Below are positions 1-7,480 of a stretch of 38,802 bases of DNA, piece after piece (within the stretch, counting starts at the first letter, position 1; every line of letters begins with the position of its first letter). The notes below the pieces were generated by a model that was given only the letters and a program-made list of their open reading frames with translations, was not told the DNA's origin and ran no database searches. Source of the stretch: JAOAFZ01 sp964407325. GTDB lineage: Bacteria; Patescibacteriota; Microgenomatia; UBA1406; GWC2-37-13. The stretch spans positions 1-38,802 of the forward strand of contig CAYOVA010000012.1 in assembly GCA_964407325.1 (NCBI GenBank). Direction: 5' to 3'. Made by a program: the position numbers and the translations under genes.

Positions 1-48
1 AAGCACAATGCAGGCTATAAAGAAAAAGCTAAACCGGAAACACCTTAG
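1..48 (+). CDS. C-terminal end of an unknown protein (partial)
   Basis: An open frame runs in from the left edge and ends at a TAG at 46-48. It encodes 15 residues (KHNAGYKEKAKPETP), a Lys-rich hydrophilic tail. Too little is present to recognise a family. It converges with the DUF218 gene on the minus strand. That this frame is the coding one is an inference from the absence of a better frame and from the tight spacing to the next gene. Confidence 0.4.
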   Translation, partial: KHNAGYKEKAKPETP

Positions 49-59
49 TGAAGTTCTCA

Positions 60-97
60 TGACACATACACGATACAGGTTTTAGGCAGGTGTGTCA
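60..97. terminator. Weak inverted repeat between convergent genes
   Basis: TGACACA at 60-66 is exactly complementary to TGTGTCA at 91-97, giving a 7-bp stem with a 24-base loop between the partial left-edge gene and the DUF218 gene. There is no T tract. It may be a weak bidirectional terminator or chance. Confidence 0.25.
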
Positions 98-106
98 AGG
101 CGAATT

Positions 107-730
107 TTAAATCTTCCCAGTTAGAAAGTAATAGATAAGTGCCACTGGTTCGCGCAGAACATACCAGTGTTCAAACTTGCCTTGTTGCCAGCAAGGACTA
201 GTGGTAGCTGGTGAAACAAAAACGGTTTGGTCAAGTAGTTTCTCCCCCACCATTCGTCCACGTGGGCTGTGATATGGCTCTGTTACTATAACCACCGACT
301 TAGCCTGGTAATAATCAAGCCCTGCTTTACTATAAGTAATATTTTCGTAGGTAGAAGTAGCTTTTTGTTCCTCAAAAATATAAGTAGGATCCATGCCATT
401 TTCCACTGCAATCTGTTTCATTATTTCCGCTTCTGTAACTGTACCATTCGACTCCTTTCCCCCGCTCATAATAAGCGCCTTAACCTTTCCTGCTTTATAG
501 AGTTTTACCCCTTGAAGTACCCGCGCTTTTAAGCAAGGGTTAATTTTGTTATTCCAATAGGGTGTAGCACCAAGAACAATTGCGACATTTGCAGTATTAT
601 TCTGAAGAGTATTTGTTTCTGCGTTTAAAAGAATGAAGCCGAGGGTGGAAAAGTAGATAATTATTCCAGAAAGGAAGGGAACTAGTAAAAAAGTGAAAAG
701 TCTTCTCATTTGAAACCGTTTTTGTTTCAT
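107..730 (-). CDS. DUF218 / SanA-YdcF-type membrane-anchored protein
   Basis: A 207-residue protein with one N-terminal membrane span (about residues 12-35) followed by a DUF218 domain facing outward. Family hallmarks are visible: an AIVLGA strand at the domain start, the MSGGKESNG-type glycine loop near the middle, a TEAEIMKQ helix, and a VTEPYHSPR segment near residue 150. ElyC/SanA/YdcF relatives are linked to envelope or peptidoglycan homeostasis, but the reaction is unknown. The start ATG overlaps the stop of the upstream small gene (727-730, ATGA), which implies translational coupling, and no Shine-Dalgarno is needed or seen. Assignment to DUF218 is confident; the physiological role is not. 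Confidence 0.85.
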   Translation of the reverse strand: MKQKRFQMRRLFTFLLVPFLSGIIIYFSTLGFILLNAETNTLQNNTANVAIVLGATPYWNNKINPCLKARVLQGVKLYKAGKVKALIMSGGKESNGTVTEAEIMKQIAVENGMDPTYIFEEQKATSTYENITYSKAGLDYYQAKSVVIVTEPYHSPRGRMVGEKLLDQTVFVSPATTSPCWQQGKFEHWYVLREPVALIYYFLTGKI

Positions 731-909
731 TTGTCTTCGAAGTATGCTTCATTTACAACATATCCGCCAACACCCGTAACCATAGCGCCAAAAAGTATGT
801 CGGGTCTACCCAGGACAATTCCTGCAATTCCTAATACTACATCAACTGCCATGCCTCCTTCCAGTACATTTGATACTGCTTCTCTCCAACTCGAATTATC
901 TCTTTCCAT
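727..909 (-). CDS. Small hydrophobic membrane protein, unknown
   Basis: A 60-residue protein with an amphipathic, charged N-terminus and a long Gly/Val/Ile-rich segment (about residues 18-52) that could form one or two membrane passes or a glycine-zipper hairpin. The frame is open up to 969, but I start it at the ATG at 907-909 because a TACTAT -10 hexamer (916-921) ends exactly 6 bases upstream, as at many other genes here. It overlaps the start of the DUF218 gene by 4 bases and should be co-transcribed with it. No family is recognised. Confidence 0.6.
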   Translation of the reverse strand: MERDNSSWREAVSNVLEGGMAVDVVLGIAGIVLGRPDILFGAMVTGVGGYVVNEAYFEDK

Positions 910-915
910 ACGGAT

Positions 916-921
916 ATAGTA
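916..921 (-). promoter_or_regulatory. -10 element, leaderless start of the 727-909 gene
   Basis: TACTAT on the minus strand, 6 bases before the ATG. The predicted transcription start falls at or next to the start codon. Confidence 0.5.
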
Positions 922-979
922 CCACTTTATAACTAGAAAGATGTAATAAATAGATATTCGTTTTAGCAAGATAGCACAC

Positions 980-1020
980 TATACTAATGTCAGTATTCAC
1001 CACTACTAAGGGAGGAGGAG
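980..1020 (+). promoter_or_regulatory. Promoter and Shine-Dalgarno leader of a GC-rich gene
   Basis: A TATACT hexamer at 980-985 is followed by about 29 bases of leader ending in a purine-rich ribosome binding site, GGGAGGAGGAG (1010-1020). This contrasts with the leaderless resident genes. The -35 is weak. Confidence 0.6.
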
Positions 1021-1401
1021 ATGATCTTAATGGTATGGGAACAAAAGGAACAGACGTGTGATTCGGTGTTCAGCATGTGCAAGCAAACTCGTCAGGAATC
1101 AAGGTCTCTGATGGGTGCCACCTGGATGAGAATGTTCGTTGGTTCATGGATGCTAACAGTATTAGGAATCGTGCTGCTGTGCGTTTCCATGGAAGGAGGC
1201 TTCATTGTTAGTCTCCTGGCTCTCAACGTTCATGTTCGGAGGAATGCTCTCCTGTGGGCTTGTGCCCGGAGGGTGTATGTGAATTCAGCATTGGAGAGAG
1301 GCGGTCGGATCAGGAACAGACTGGTAAGGGCTCTCACCTGGTTCACAAGCATCGCTCTTGCTGGAGTTCTTGTACAGCTTGCGATAGCTGTATTTTTCTA
1401 G
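1021..1401 (+). CDS. Two-span membrane protein, GC-rich insert, unknown
   Basis: A 126-residue protein with a hydrophilic N-terminus (about 35 residues), a hydrophobic hairpin at about residues 38-75, a basic Arg-rich loop, and a final hydrophobic span at about 105-126 running to the C-terminus. Two or three membrane passes are likely. Codon choice is richer in G/C than in the genes on either side. The ribosome binding site abuts the ATG at 1021, so the ATG at 1030 (MVWEQKE), 9 bases past it, is an equally good start. The gene is alone on its strand between the minus-strand DUF218 pair and the exonuclease VII operon. I recognise no family; it is probably an acquired single-gene unit. Confidence 0.55.
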   Translation: MILMVWEQKEQTCDSVFSMCKQTRQESRSLMGATWMRMFVGSWMLTVLGIVLLCVSMEGGFIVSLLALNVHVRRNALLWACARRVYVNSALERGGRIRNRLVRALTWFTSIALAGVLVQLAIAVFF

Positions 1402-1481
1402 GGTCACATCATGCGATCTGCGCCATCATCTCTCCTCCCGAGCCGGGCAGGGTAGCTCCCAAAGCTGCTCTGTCCGGTCAC

Positions 1482-1506
1482 GGAGATCTCCTAGTTTTAT
1501 AAACTA
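1482..1506. terminator. Inverted repeats between GC-rich gene and xseB
   Basis: A perfect 10-bp palindrome GGAGATCTCC (1482-1491) is directly followed by TAGTTT-TAT-AAACTA (1492-1506), a 6-bp hairpin with T and A runs on opposite sides. Lying between two convergent genes, it can serve as a bidirectional terminator. Confidence 0.45.
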
Positions 1507-1518
1507 ATGTGTAGCAAC

Positions 1519-1878
1519 TCAGAACGGCAAATCATCATCATCCGGATCGTCTGCAAACGGATCAGGTAATCCTGACGTAGGTGTGTTTGCAGGTTTACTG
1601 GCAATATATCTGCTTTCAGTTGCCGGTTTTGGAGTTTCAATTTTCGGAGCAGGCATCGACGGTGTGGTAACCCGTTCATCCGGTTCTGCAAACTCATCCT
1701 TGATCTTCACAAATTCGTTTTCAACGTTTTTAAGGCGATCACGACATTGTGAAATTAACTCTTTTGCTCTTTTTAATTTATCCAATCCCTGGTCCAAGTC
1801 AATATCTTCATCCTGGAACCATCGGTTAATTTCCTCAAGCTCTTTCATGGCCGTTGCAAAATCAAATCCGTTTTTCAT
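1519..1878 (-). CDS. xseB: Exodeoxyribonuclease VII small subunit with SSB-like C-terminal tip
   Basis: A 119-residue protein. Residues about 5-65 form the two-helix XseB domain (FATAMKELEEIN start, LDQGLDKLKRAKELI core) that bundles around XseA to make the exonuclease VII single-strand nuclease. XseB proteins are usually about 60-85 residues. This one adds a Pro/Thr/Ala-rich disordered linker (about 70-105) and a terminal acidic peptide ending DDDDLPF. That ending matches the C-terminal interaction tip of single-stranded DNA-binding proteins (DDDIPF/DDDLPF), which recruits repair and restart proteins. The frame is clean to the TGA at 1519-1521. Its -10 (TATAAT, 1887-1892) overlaps the xseA stop, and the gap to xseA is 9 bases. 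The XseB call is firm; the meaning of the tip is inferred. Confidence 0.9.
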   Translation of the reverse strand: MKNGFDFATAMKELEEINRWFQDEDIDLDQGLDKLKRAKELISQCRDRLKNVENEFVKIKDEFAEPDERVTTPSMPAPKIETPKPATESRYIASKPANTPTSGLPDPFADDPDDDDLPF

Positions 1879-1886
1879 AGGTATTT

Positions 1887-1892
1887 ATTATA
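1887..1892 (-). promoter_or_regulatory. -10 element of xseB overlapping the xseA stop codon
   Basis: TATAAT on the minus strand, 8 bases before the xseB ATG, spanning the xseA TAA. It would let xseB be expressed independently of xseA from a nearly leaderless mRNA. Confidence 0.5.
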
Positions 1893-3234
1893 TATCTTTT
1901 ATAACTTTTGAATAGATAGAACCGTTTGCGATATTGGTTTTTATTTCATCGTCCAGATTCAATTGTTTCATATTCTTAACTAATGTGCCGTCTTTGGTAA
2001 ATGTCATGCTGTAACCCTGTTTTAATCGTTTTGTTGGATCGGCAGAATCGATAAGTTGCTTAAATGTCGACAGTTTCTGTTCCTGTTGTTTTAACTGCAT
2101 CGAAAAAGTAGTAAGTACTTTTTGTTCCATGGTTTGCAGTAATTGCAGTGAAGAGTTTGCCCGCTGCTGCATTAGTACCGATTTACTTGCAATTGACTGT
2201 CCCAGCCTTTCAAATCGGGTAAATATGGATTTAAAGTTGCTGATCATTCCGGTGCTAACCATAGTCAGTGCATTGCGCCGGTCATTGAGAGCATGGGTAA
2301 AAGAATTCAGTATTTGCAATTGCAACTGTTCATACTGATGCTGTAACTTTCTTGCCGAACTTTGGAAGCTGCTGGTAACTCCTCTATCAATACTATCCAC
2401 ACGCTCCTCTGCCATCGACCAGTTCTGGCTGATTATTTTCCCGGCATGCGTGGGTGTGGAAGCTCTCACATCGGCTACCATGTCAGAAATACTAACATCA
2501 TTTTCATGGCCGATTGCAGAAATTACCGGAATACGTGAACGGAAAATAGCTTGTGCCACTTCCAGGGAGTTAAAGGCCTGCAAACTTTCCATACTTCCAC
2601 CTCCCCGCGTAAGAACAAGGACATCTATATCAGTTACATTGGTGTTAAACCACTCAAGGGCTTTTAAGATTGAAGGTATCGCGTTTACCCCTTCGACTCG
2701 TGCGTCATGGAACTGGATTTCAAAACCGTAGTTTCCTAAATGGGTCACAAAATCTTTTCGTGCATCTCCAAATTCTGAAGTAATTAAACCAATTTTCTCT
2801 ACAAACGGTGGCAACGGTCTTTTTCGCTCTTCGGCAAAGTAACCCTCTTTTTCAAGCTGTCGCTTGAGAGCTTCAAAAGCAGCCTGCAACGCACCTTCAC
2901 CAACTGGAGTAATATGGTTGGCAATAAAGGATAATTTCCCGAAAGGTTTGTATATATTGGGATATCCGGCAATCTGCACTTCTGCTCCTACTTTAATAAT
3001 GGAGCGATAATATTCGCTGTTTCTCTTCCACAAAACACAATCAAGTTTTGCCTGTTCTTCAGTATCGGATATTGAAAAATAGGTTCCGGAAGGCCGTTCC
3101 TGTACACTGCTTACTTCACCCTTCACAGTAATACTCAGGGGCTGAAGCATTTCGTTAACCATATCGAGAAACTCCGCCACACTCATGACAGTTTCTTTTC
3201 CAGGAAGGAGTGAAAAGATATCCGGCTGTTCCAT
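1888..3234 (-). CDS. xseA: Exodeoxyribonuclease VII large subunit
   Basis: A 448-residue protein of normal length for XseA. The N-terminal OB-fold (about residues 10-105) precedes the catalytic domain with the family signatures LITSEFGDARKDF near 150, TRGGGSMESLQAFN near 225, and ISAIGHENDVSISDMVADVRASTPTHA-type residues around 240-270. A coiled-coil region that binds XseB helices follows, then a C-terminal segment containing DPTKRLKQGYSMT. With XseB it degrades single-stranded DNA from both ends. The frame is open to 3267, but I start at the ATG at 3232-3234 because a perfect TATAAT (3241-3246) ends 6 bases before it, so the upstream 11 codons would not be transcribed. It is the first gene of the xseA-xseB operon. 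Confidence 0.95.
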   Translation of the reverse strand: MEQPDIFSLLPGKETVMSVAEFLDMVNEMLQPLSITVKGEVSSVQERPSGTYFSISDTEEQAKLDCVLWKRNSEYYRSIIKVGAEVQIAGYPNIYKPFGKLSFIANHITPVGEGALQAAFEALKRQLEKEGYFAEERKRPLPPFVEKIGLITSEFGDARKDFVTHLGNYGFEIQFHDARVEGVNAIPSILKALEWFNTNVTDIDVLVLTRGGGSMESLQAFNSLEVAQAIFRSRIPVISAIGHENDVSISDMVADVRASTPTHAGKIISQNWSMAEERVDSIDRGVTSSFQSSARKLQHQYEQLQLQILNSFTHALNDRRNALTMVSTGMISNFKSIFTRFERLGQSIASKSVLMQQRANSSLQLLQTMEQKVLTTFSMQLKQQEQKLSTFKQLIDSADPTKRLKQGYSMTFTKDGTLVKNMKQLNLDDEIKTNIANGSIYSKVIKDI

Positions 3235-3240
3235 CGGATA

Positions 3241-3246
3241 ATTATA
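3241..3246 (-). promoter_or_regulatory. -10 element, leaderless start of xseA
   Basis: A perfect TATAAT on the minus strand, 6 bases before the chosen ATG. No Shine-Dalgarno is present. No convincing -35 is seen. Confidence 0.65.
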
Positions 3247-3269
3247 CCCCCTTTGACTCTCCCCCACGC

Positions 3270-3298
3270 TTGACTTACGTTCAAATGAGGGTTACAAT
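3270..3298 (+). promoter_or_regulatory. Sigma70-type promoter of the 3312 gene
   Basis: TTGACT (3270-3275), a 17-base spacer and TACAAT (3293-3298) form a near-consensus promoter. Its predicted start is about 7 bases before the ATG at 3312, so that start is preferred over the upstream in-frame ATGs. It is divergent from the xseA promoter, with the two -10 boxes about 45 bases apart. Confidence 0.7.
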
Positions 3299-3311
3299 GA
3301 CACTCAATCGT

Positions 3312-3593
3312 ATGAAAGACAACTCACTGCAACTAATAGTCATTTTTCTTCTCATAATACTAGTGATAATAAATACTATAAACCTTGTTTTTTCATTGTC
3401 AGCACAATACTCGTCATGGCCTACACCACCTTCGGAGCCTCTTCCTCTTCCATCTGCTAATTCTGTAAGCCCAACACCAGGAGTAATTACGAGCTTTGAA
3501 GAATGCGTATCTGCAGGATATCCTATCCTGGAAACCTATCCTCCGCAATGCGCTGTCCCCAACGGTGAGATATTTACATCACCTTTACAATAA
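3312..3593 (+). CDS. Small membrane-anchored protein with FEEC...YPPQC motif
   Basis: A 93-residue protein with one N-terminal hydrophobic span (about residues 6-30), a Pro/Ser-rich linker (34-56) and a C-terminal motif with two cysteines: FEEC, then AGYPILETYPPQC and a VPNGEIF ending. This Cys-Gly-Tyr-Pro-Cys-Pro-Gly arrangement is a widespread short module at the end of envelope proteins of environmental and CPR bacteria, probably closed by a disulphide outside the cell. I know of no biochemical function for it. The chosen start follows from the strong promoter upstream; a longer frame from 3210 would read back through that promoter and xseA's 5' end. It is alone on its strand. Confidence 0.6.
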   Translation: MKDNSLQLIVIFLLIILVIINTINLVFSLSAQYSSWPTPPSEPLPLPSANSVSPTPGVITSFEECVSAGYPILETYPPQCAVPNGEIFTSPLQ

Positions 3594-3689
3594 AGATTGT
3601 CACAGTAAGTAAATACTCACATTTTACCGAGGTATAAAACATATGTACTTTTATTTAAATGCCCCTTGCATTTTTTTACGTATCTGTGA

Positions 3690-3695
3690 TATAGT
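3690..3695 (+). promoter_or_regulatory. Leaderless promoter of the 3702 gene
   Basis: TTGCAT (3666-3671), 18 bases, then TATAGT (3690-3695) preceded by TGA (extended -10). The hexamer ends 6 bases before the ATG at 3702. No Shine-Dalgarno. Confidence 0.6.
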
Positions 3696-3701
3696 AATGG
3701 T

Positions 3702-4487
3702 ATGAAAAGTATAAAAAATTTCTTCTTAACCGCGGTCTTCCTTTTGATCTTATCTGTAGCAGTTTTTATTCCTGGAAAAGTGTATTCACAAGAAGCTGAT
3801 TTTAACCGTCTACTCGGCATGGTTACAGGAATTACTTTGAAAATAACCCCTGTGGATCCAAACATACAGGAAATGCCGACCTGGTTTGGAGTTATATATG
3901 ATGTAACAAATATGGAAGAAGCGTATCCTGCTTTTGCCAATGCAGAGTGTTTTGCTGGTTTGCCATGCTACAAAATCGAAATGGTACCGAAATGGAATTG
4001 GCTCTATAACTTTCTTTCTAATCAGAACGTTCCGTTCCCAACATTTTATGGATCTGATCTGATTCCGGAAATGACTCCTGCTTATATTGAAGCAAATTGT
4101 GGGCAGATGCCGGCACAGGATTATCGTAAAAAATGGAGCGTAAGCATTGTTGCAGATACCTCAGCTTATGCCTATGAGCTTGATGATGTATACTGCACCG
4201 GATTCAAAGTGGAAGAAAACGGAAAGTACGGACCGTATATTTCAGAGGTATCATTTAATATGGGAACAATAGTTTCAACAGGTGACGATGTTCAACCGAC
4301 AGAAGAGCCACAGCCTACTCAGGAACCAACCACAGAAGTAACTCCTACAGAAGTTATCCCAACAGAAGCGATTCCAGCAGATCAACAGCCAACTGTATCA
4401 CCTGAAGTTGAACCTACTACAGAAGTTACCCCCACTGTTGAGGTAACTCCGTCAGTTGAAGTGGTGTCACCTTCTCCAACCGAGTAA
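3702..4487 (+). CDS. Secreted protein with Thr/Pro/Glu/Val-rich tail, unknown
   Basis: A 261-residue protein. Residues 1-29 form a classical signal peptide (Lys-rich start, long Leu/Val/Phe core, VYSQ cleavage region). Residues about 30-195 form a globular domain with five cysteines that could make disulphides, rich in aromatic residues. Residues about 200-261 are a low-complexity tail built from short PTEV/PTE repeats, typical of flexible cell-surface or glycosylatable stalks. There is no C-terminal membrane span or LPXTG motif, so it may be released or held by its uncleaved N-terminus. No family is recognised. Its neighbours are also monocistronic. Confidence 0.65.
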   Translation: MKSIKNFFLTAVFLLILSVAVFIPGKVYSQEADFNRLLGMVTGITLKITPVDPNIQEMPTWFGVIYDVTNMEEAYPAFANAECFAGLPCYKIEMVPKWNWLYNFLSNQNVPFPTFYGSDLIPEMTPAYIEANCGQMPAQDYRKKWSVSIVADTSAYAYELDDVYCTGFKVEENGKYGPYISEVSFNMGTIVSTGDDVQPTEEPQPTQEPTTEVTPTEVIPTEAIPADQQPTVSPEVEPTTEVTPTVEVTPSVEVVSPSPTE

Positions 4488-4600
4488 AGGATGACACAAC
4501 TCATTAGATAGGAAACGTAACTTCCTCACATTTCTACTTCTCACAGACTATTCATATGTGTCTTACTTGAGGATCATTTTCTTACTGGATACTATGCATA

Positions 4601-4625
4601 TATAGTAATTTAATTATGTTATAGT
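4601..4625 (+). promoter_or_regulatory. Two overlapping -10 candidates for the 4628 gene
   Basis: TATAGT occurs at 4601-4606 (21 bases before the ATG) and again at 4620-4625 (2 bases before). The first would give a short leader of about 14 bases; the second is too close unless a downstream start is used. No Shine-Dalgarno is visible. Confidence 0.35.
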
Positions 4626-4627
4626 GT

Positions 4628-6742
4628 ATGCAATATGTAGAAGTAGGCCAGAATGCTCTTGAACTAAAAGCCAGGCTGGAAAAAACAGAGCTGGAAGCAG
4701 CTTTGGAATCACGTCCTGAAGTGTATGCTTTTATGCGTACTGATGTAGTGTACAGAGCAGAAAGTATTGACAATCTGCTTGCTCAACTTTCATACAACGC
4801 CGATTGGGATGGCGAAGACACCGAGAGTCTTGAGGATATTGAGATTATTCGGGAAATGGTAAGTCGGCTTGGGTTTGATCCCGAACGTTCAATTCATGGG
4901 CAGGTTCAGGAACAACACCTCGTTGAGACAACACCTCCCTATCACTCAGAACTGACACGTTTAGGAGAATGTTTTACCCGAGCGGAGATGGAAGCTTTGG
5001 AGGGTGATTACTATTTAACCGTGCGTTATGATAGTGACAGTTGGGCAACAGTCGTTCCGCCTGTCGAAGCTCCAGATCCTGATTTTTACAGGAGATTAAA
5101 GCGCTATTTGCAATTGCGATATTGGACTGATACCAAGTATGCCCGACAGACAAAGACAGTTCTCAAATTTATCCCACCAGACCAGGTGCAACAGACTGCG
5201 GCAGCAGTATATGGAGGTGATCAATCAATTCCAGAACATAGAAGACACATTGCAGAAGAAAGCGGCATAGACAAATTCTACGAATATGGCTCGATTGTTG
5301 GAGAATTTGCCCCAGGCTGGTGTAGCAATGGCAATACATTAAAACAACTGGGAGCTCAATTTGCAAAAGCAACAGGTGGTGTTGCAATTCTACAAGACAA
5401 TGAAGGAATGATGGGTAACGAATTGGATATAAAAACAAAAAAAAGACTGGGACTTGAAACAGGGATTAGTAGAGTTGAATCGTATGCTGCACAAAAAGTA
5501 ATAGAACGTGAGCGGGAAGGTTTTTTAGGTAATCCTCTCAGAGAAGGTAAAGAACCCGTTCGACTACTGGGAGTAGGCTGGTCAAAAGGTGCCATGGCAG
5601 AAAAAAAAGCACTTGCAGATCAAATAGCAAGAATAGCGAAGCACTTAGGAAAGGAATTTGATCCGTCGACTCCGTTGCAACAGCAAGAACTTTCGTTAGG
5701 AGATATTTATTTTCTGATGTCAGATGTTCGCTCTCTTCTGCTTGCAACTGCTGAAGCAGATAGTACGTACTTTGTGGAACCATTAAAGGACGCAACAGTA
5801 AGAAGCTGGATGTATAGTATGGTATCAGGGAACACCATCAACCTTGGATTGTTTCTTTCAAAGTTGGAAGAACAAGTTAAATTGCTCCAAAACCCTATTG
5901 CGTCAAACAGTCTAAAGGGAATCATAAAATTCTACGCTGATTCCGTTCTTTCTGCAAAAGGATGGGTGGGAAGACTAAAAAACCCATTTGGCAGTGCTTT
6001 TGACAAAGATGTTCAGCCTGCCGTGGAGGAAATATCTTCATTATGCGCGTCTTTGTTTATGCCCTACGCAGAGACTGTCAGCAACTCTAAAAAGGGTTTG
6101 ATAGAGTTTAATGGACTCTCGGCGGAAGATCAATTTTATCTGAGTTTTGCATATTATATGAATGTTGTAGGTACAGGAGATTTGCTAACAGAAGTCGGTG
6201 TGCAACTAAGACAGCAGGAGCGAGATGATAACTACCGTTTAGGAGTAGATAATCCGCGAACACTTACTGTGGTACAGAGAGCTGGACATGCAGTTCAGAC
6301 GACAGTTCTTGATATGCCTTTTGCGGCATTGGTTCATCTTGATAACATGCAGTTACGTGGAATAACTGATTTTGCACGGGCTGCTTCATTATGTTTTACT
6401 GCAGATATCCTTACTGAAGAAGAGCGGTCGTTTCTTCAACAACAGAAAAGGGTTGAAGTTGATGCCCGGTCAAATGGAGCAATTCGTACCAGAAATACAT
6501 CTTCGTACAGACGTGTTCTTGATACCCAAGGGGATGAATATGTTATATCATTGCTTGCTTCTTTACCAACGGTGCGGAAAATGATAGCTGAACATCCAGA
6601 GACAAAACAGGAATTGCTGGACAGCATTATTAGTGCAGCGGCGTCCAAAATAGGCGCTCGCAATGGTTCAAGAAAAGCAGTAGGTGATATTATCAGGTAC
6701 TTTGCAGGAAAGCGTATTGCAACAAGGAATATTCAAGTATAA
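4628..6742 (+). CDS. Large cytosolic protein of unknown function (704 aa)
   Basis: A 704-residue hydrophilic protein without signal peptide or membrane span, the second-longest in the window. The N-terminal third is acidic and helical. Near residue 320 there is a GVGWSKGAM segment containing G-W-S-K-G, which fits the GxSxG nucleophile elbow of alpha/beta hydrolases, but I see no convincing oxyanion strand or Asp/His partners, so this may be chance. The C-terminal half is predominantly helical, with a DMPFAALVHLDNMQLRGITDF-like segment and a basic C-terminal tail. No Walker, nuclease or helicase motifs are evident. I do not recognise a family. Codon usage matches the resident AT-rich genes, so it is not a recent import. 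Confidence 0.75.
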   Translation: MQYVEVGQNALELKARLEKTELEAALESRPEVYAFMRTDVVYRAESIDNLLAQLSYNADWDGEDTESLEDIEIIREMVSRLGFDPERSIHGQVQEQHLVETTPPYHSELTRLGECFTRAEMEALEGDYYLTVRYDSDSWATVVPPVEAPDPDFYRRLKRYLQLRYWTDTKYARQTKTVLKFIPPDQVQQTAAAVYGGDQSIPEHRRHIAEESGIDKFYEYGSIVGEFAPGWCSNGNTLKQLGAQFAKATGGVAILQDNEGMMGNELDIKTKKRLGLETGISRVESYAAQKVIEREREGFLGNPLREGKEPVRLLGVGWSKGAMAEKKALADQIARIAKHLGKEFDPSTPLQQQELSLGDIYFLMSDVRSLLLATAEADSTYFVEPLKDATVRSWMYSMVSGNTINLGLFLSKLEEQVKLLQNPIASNSLKGIIKFYADSVLSAKGWVGRLKNPFGSAFDKDVQPAVEEISSLCASLFMPYAETVSNSKKGLIEFNGLSAEDQFYLSFAYYMNVVGTGDLLTEVGVQLRQQERDDNYRLGVDNPRTLTVVQRAGHAVQTTVLDMPFAALVHLDNMQLRGITDFARAASLCFTADILTEEERSFLQQQKRVEVDARSNGAIRTRNTSSYRRVLDTQGDEYVISLLASLPTVRKMIAEHPETKQELLDSIISAAASKIGARNGSRKAVGDIIRYFAGKRIATRNIQV

Positions 6743-6771
6743 TTAAGATACATTGAAGGCAAAATATCCTC

Positions 6772-7434
6772 TCACTCCCCCATTATCTTGTCGGCAAATT
6801 TATCTTTGTATTTTTTTGCCAGCACGTATCCTCCAATTAACAGAACTGCAGCTATAAATCCGTACTTGATCAAATCCTCGGTATTCTCGATTAACGGAAT
6901 CAATTTTCCATATACTGCTACTCCTAACGTCCCCAAATATATAAAGAACGAATCGCGAACAATGGTCCCCAGGAAGGTCTGCAAAAGATACGTCCTAAAG
7001 TTCAGCTTTAATACACCTGAAACAATTGATACGGGAGTACTGGGCATAATGGGCAAAGAGCGGAGAATAAACAAGATAAGATGGTCTTGCCAGCCTCCTT
7101 TAAAGCGCTTTGCAAGGCCTTCAACCTGCTTGTGACTGACACCAACAAATTTTCCGAATTTACCCAAGACGATATCTTCCCCTTTATCGGCTGCAACGTA
7201 AACGATACTTGCTCCAATACACTTTCCTATCGCACCAAACACTGCAAGCCAGACAATGTAGAAAAAAGAGACATTGCGGGCTGCCATAATTGTCCCTACT
7301 GTGATAGTAATAAGGGCAGATGGAATAGGCGGAACTAGTTCTTCGATAAAGGATCCAAGAAAAATAAACATTTCAAGTGGTACTGTTTTAGAAAGTGCCA
7401 GCAAAGTTTGTTCGAGTTGGTGAAATAACTGCAT
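6772..7434 (-). CDS. DedA / VTT-domain membrane protein
   Basis: A 220-residue polytopic protein with about five hydrophobic segments. The DedA features are present: a re-entrant loop with FLGSFIEELVPPIPSALI near residue 25-45, a glycine-rich GAIGKCIGA segment, a PIMPSTPVSIVSGVL segment near 130-145, and GTIVRDSFFIYLG. DedA/Tvp38 relatives act as lipid scramblases or flippases (undecaprenyl-phosphate or phospholipid recycling) in the cytoplasmic membrane; which substrate applies here cannot be told. It converges with the 704-residue gene with a 29-base gap. TACAAT at 7443-7448 lies 8 bases before the ATG. Confidence 0.85.
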   Translation of the reverse strand: MQLFHQLEQTLLALSKTVPLEMFIFLGSFIEELVPPIPSALITITVGTIMAARNVSFFYIVWLAVFGAIGKCIGASIVYVAADKGEDIVLGKFGKFVGVSHKQVEGLAKRFKGGWQDHLILFILRSLPIMPSTPVSIVSGVLKLNFRTYLLQTFLGTIVRDSFFIYLGTLGVAVYGKLIPLIENTEDLIKYGFIAAVLLIGGYVLAKKYKDKFADKIMGE

Positions 7435-7442
7435 AAGTGGAC

Positions 7443-7448
7443 ATTGTA
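7443..7448 (-). promoter_or_regulatory. -10 element of the DedA gene
   Basis: TACAAT on the minus strand, 8 bases before the ATG. No Shine-Dalgarno. Confidence 0.5.
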
Positions 7449-7480
7449 CCGCGAAAGTAGATTCTTTCGCAAGTAGAAAT

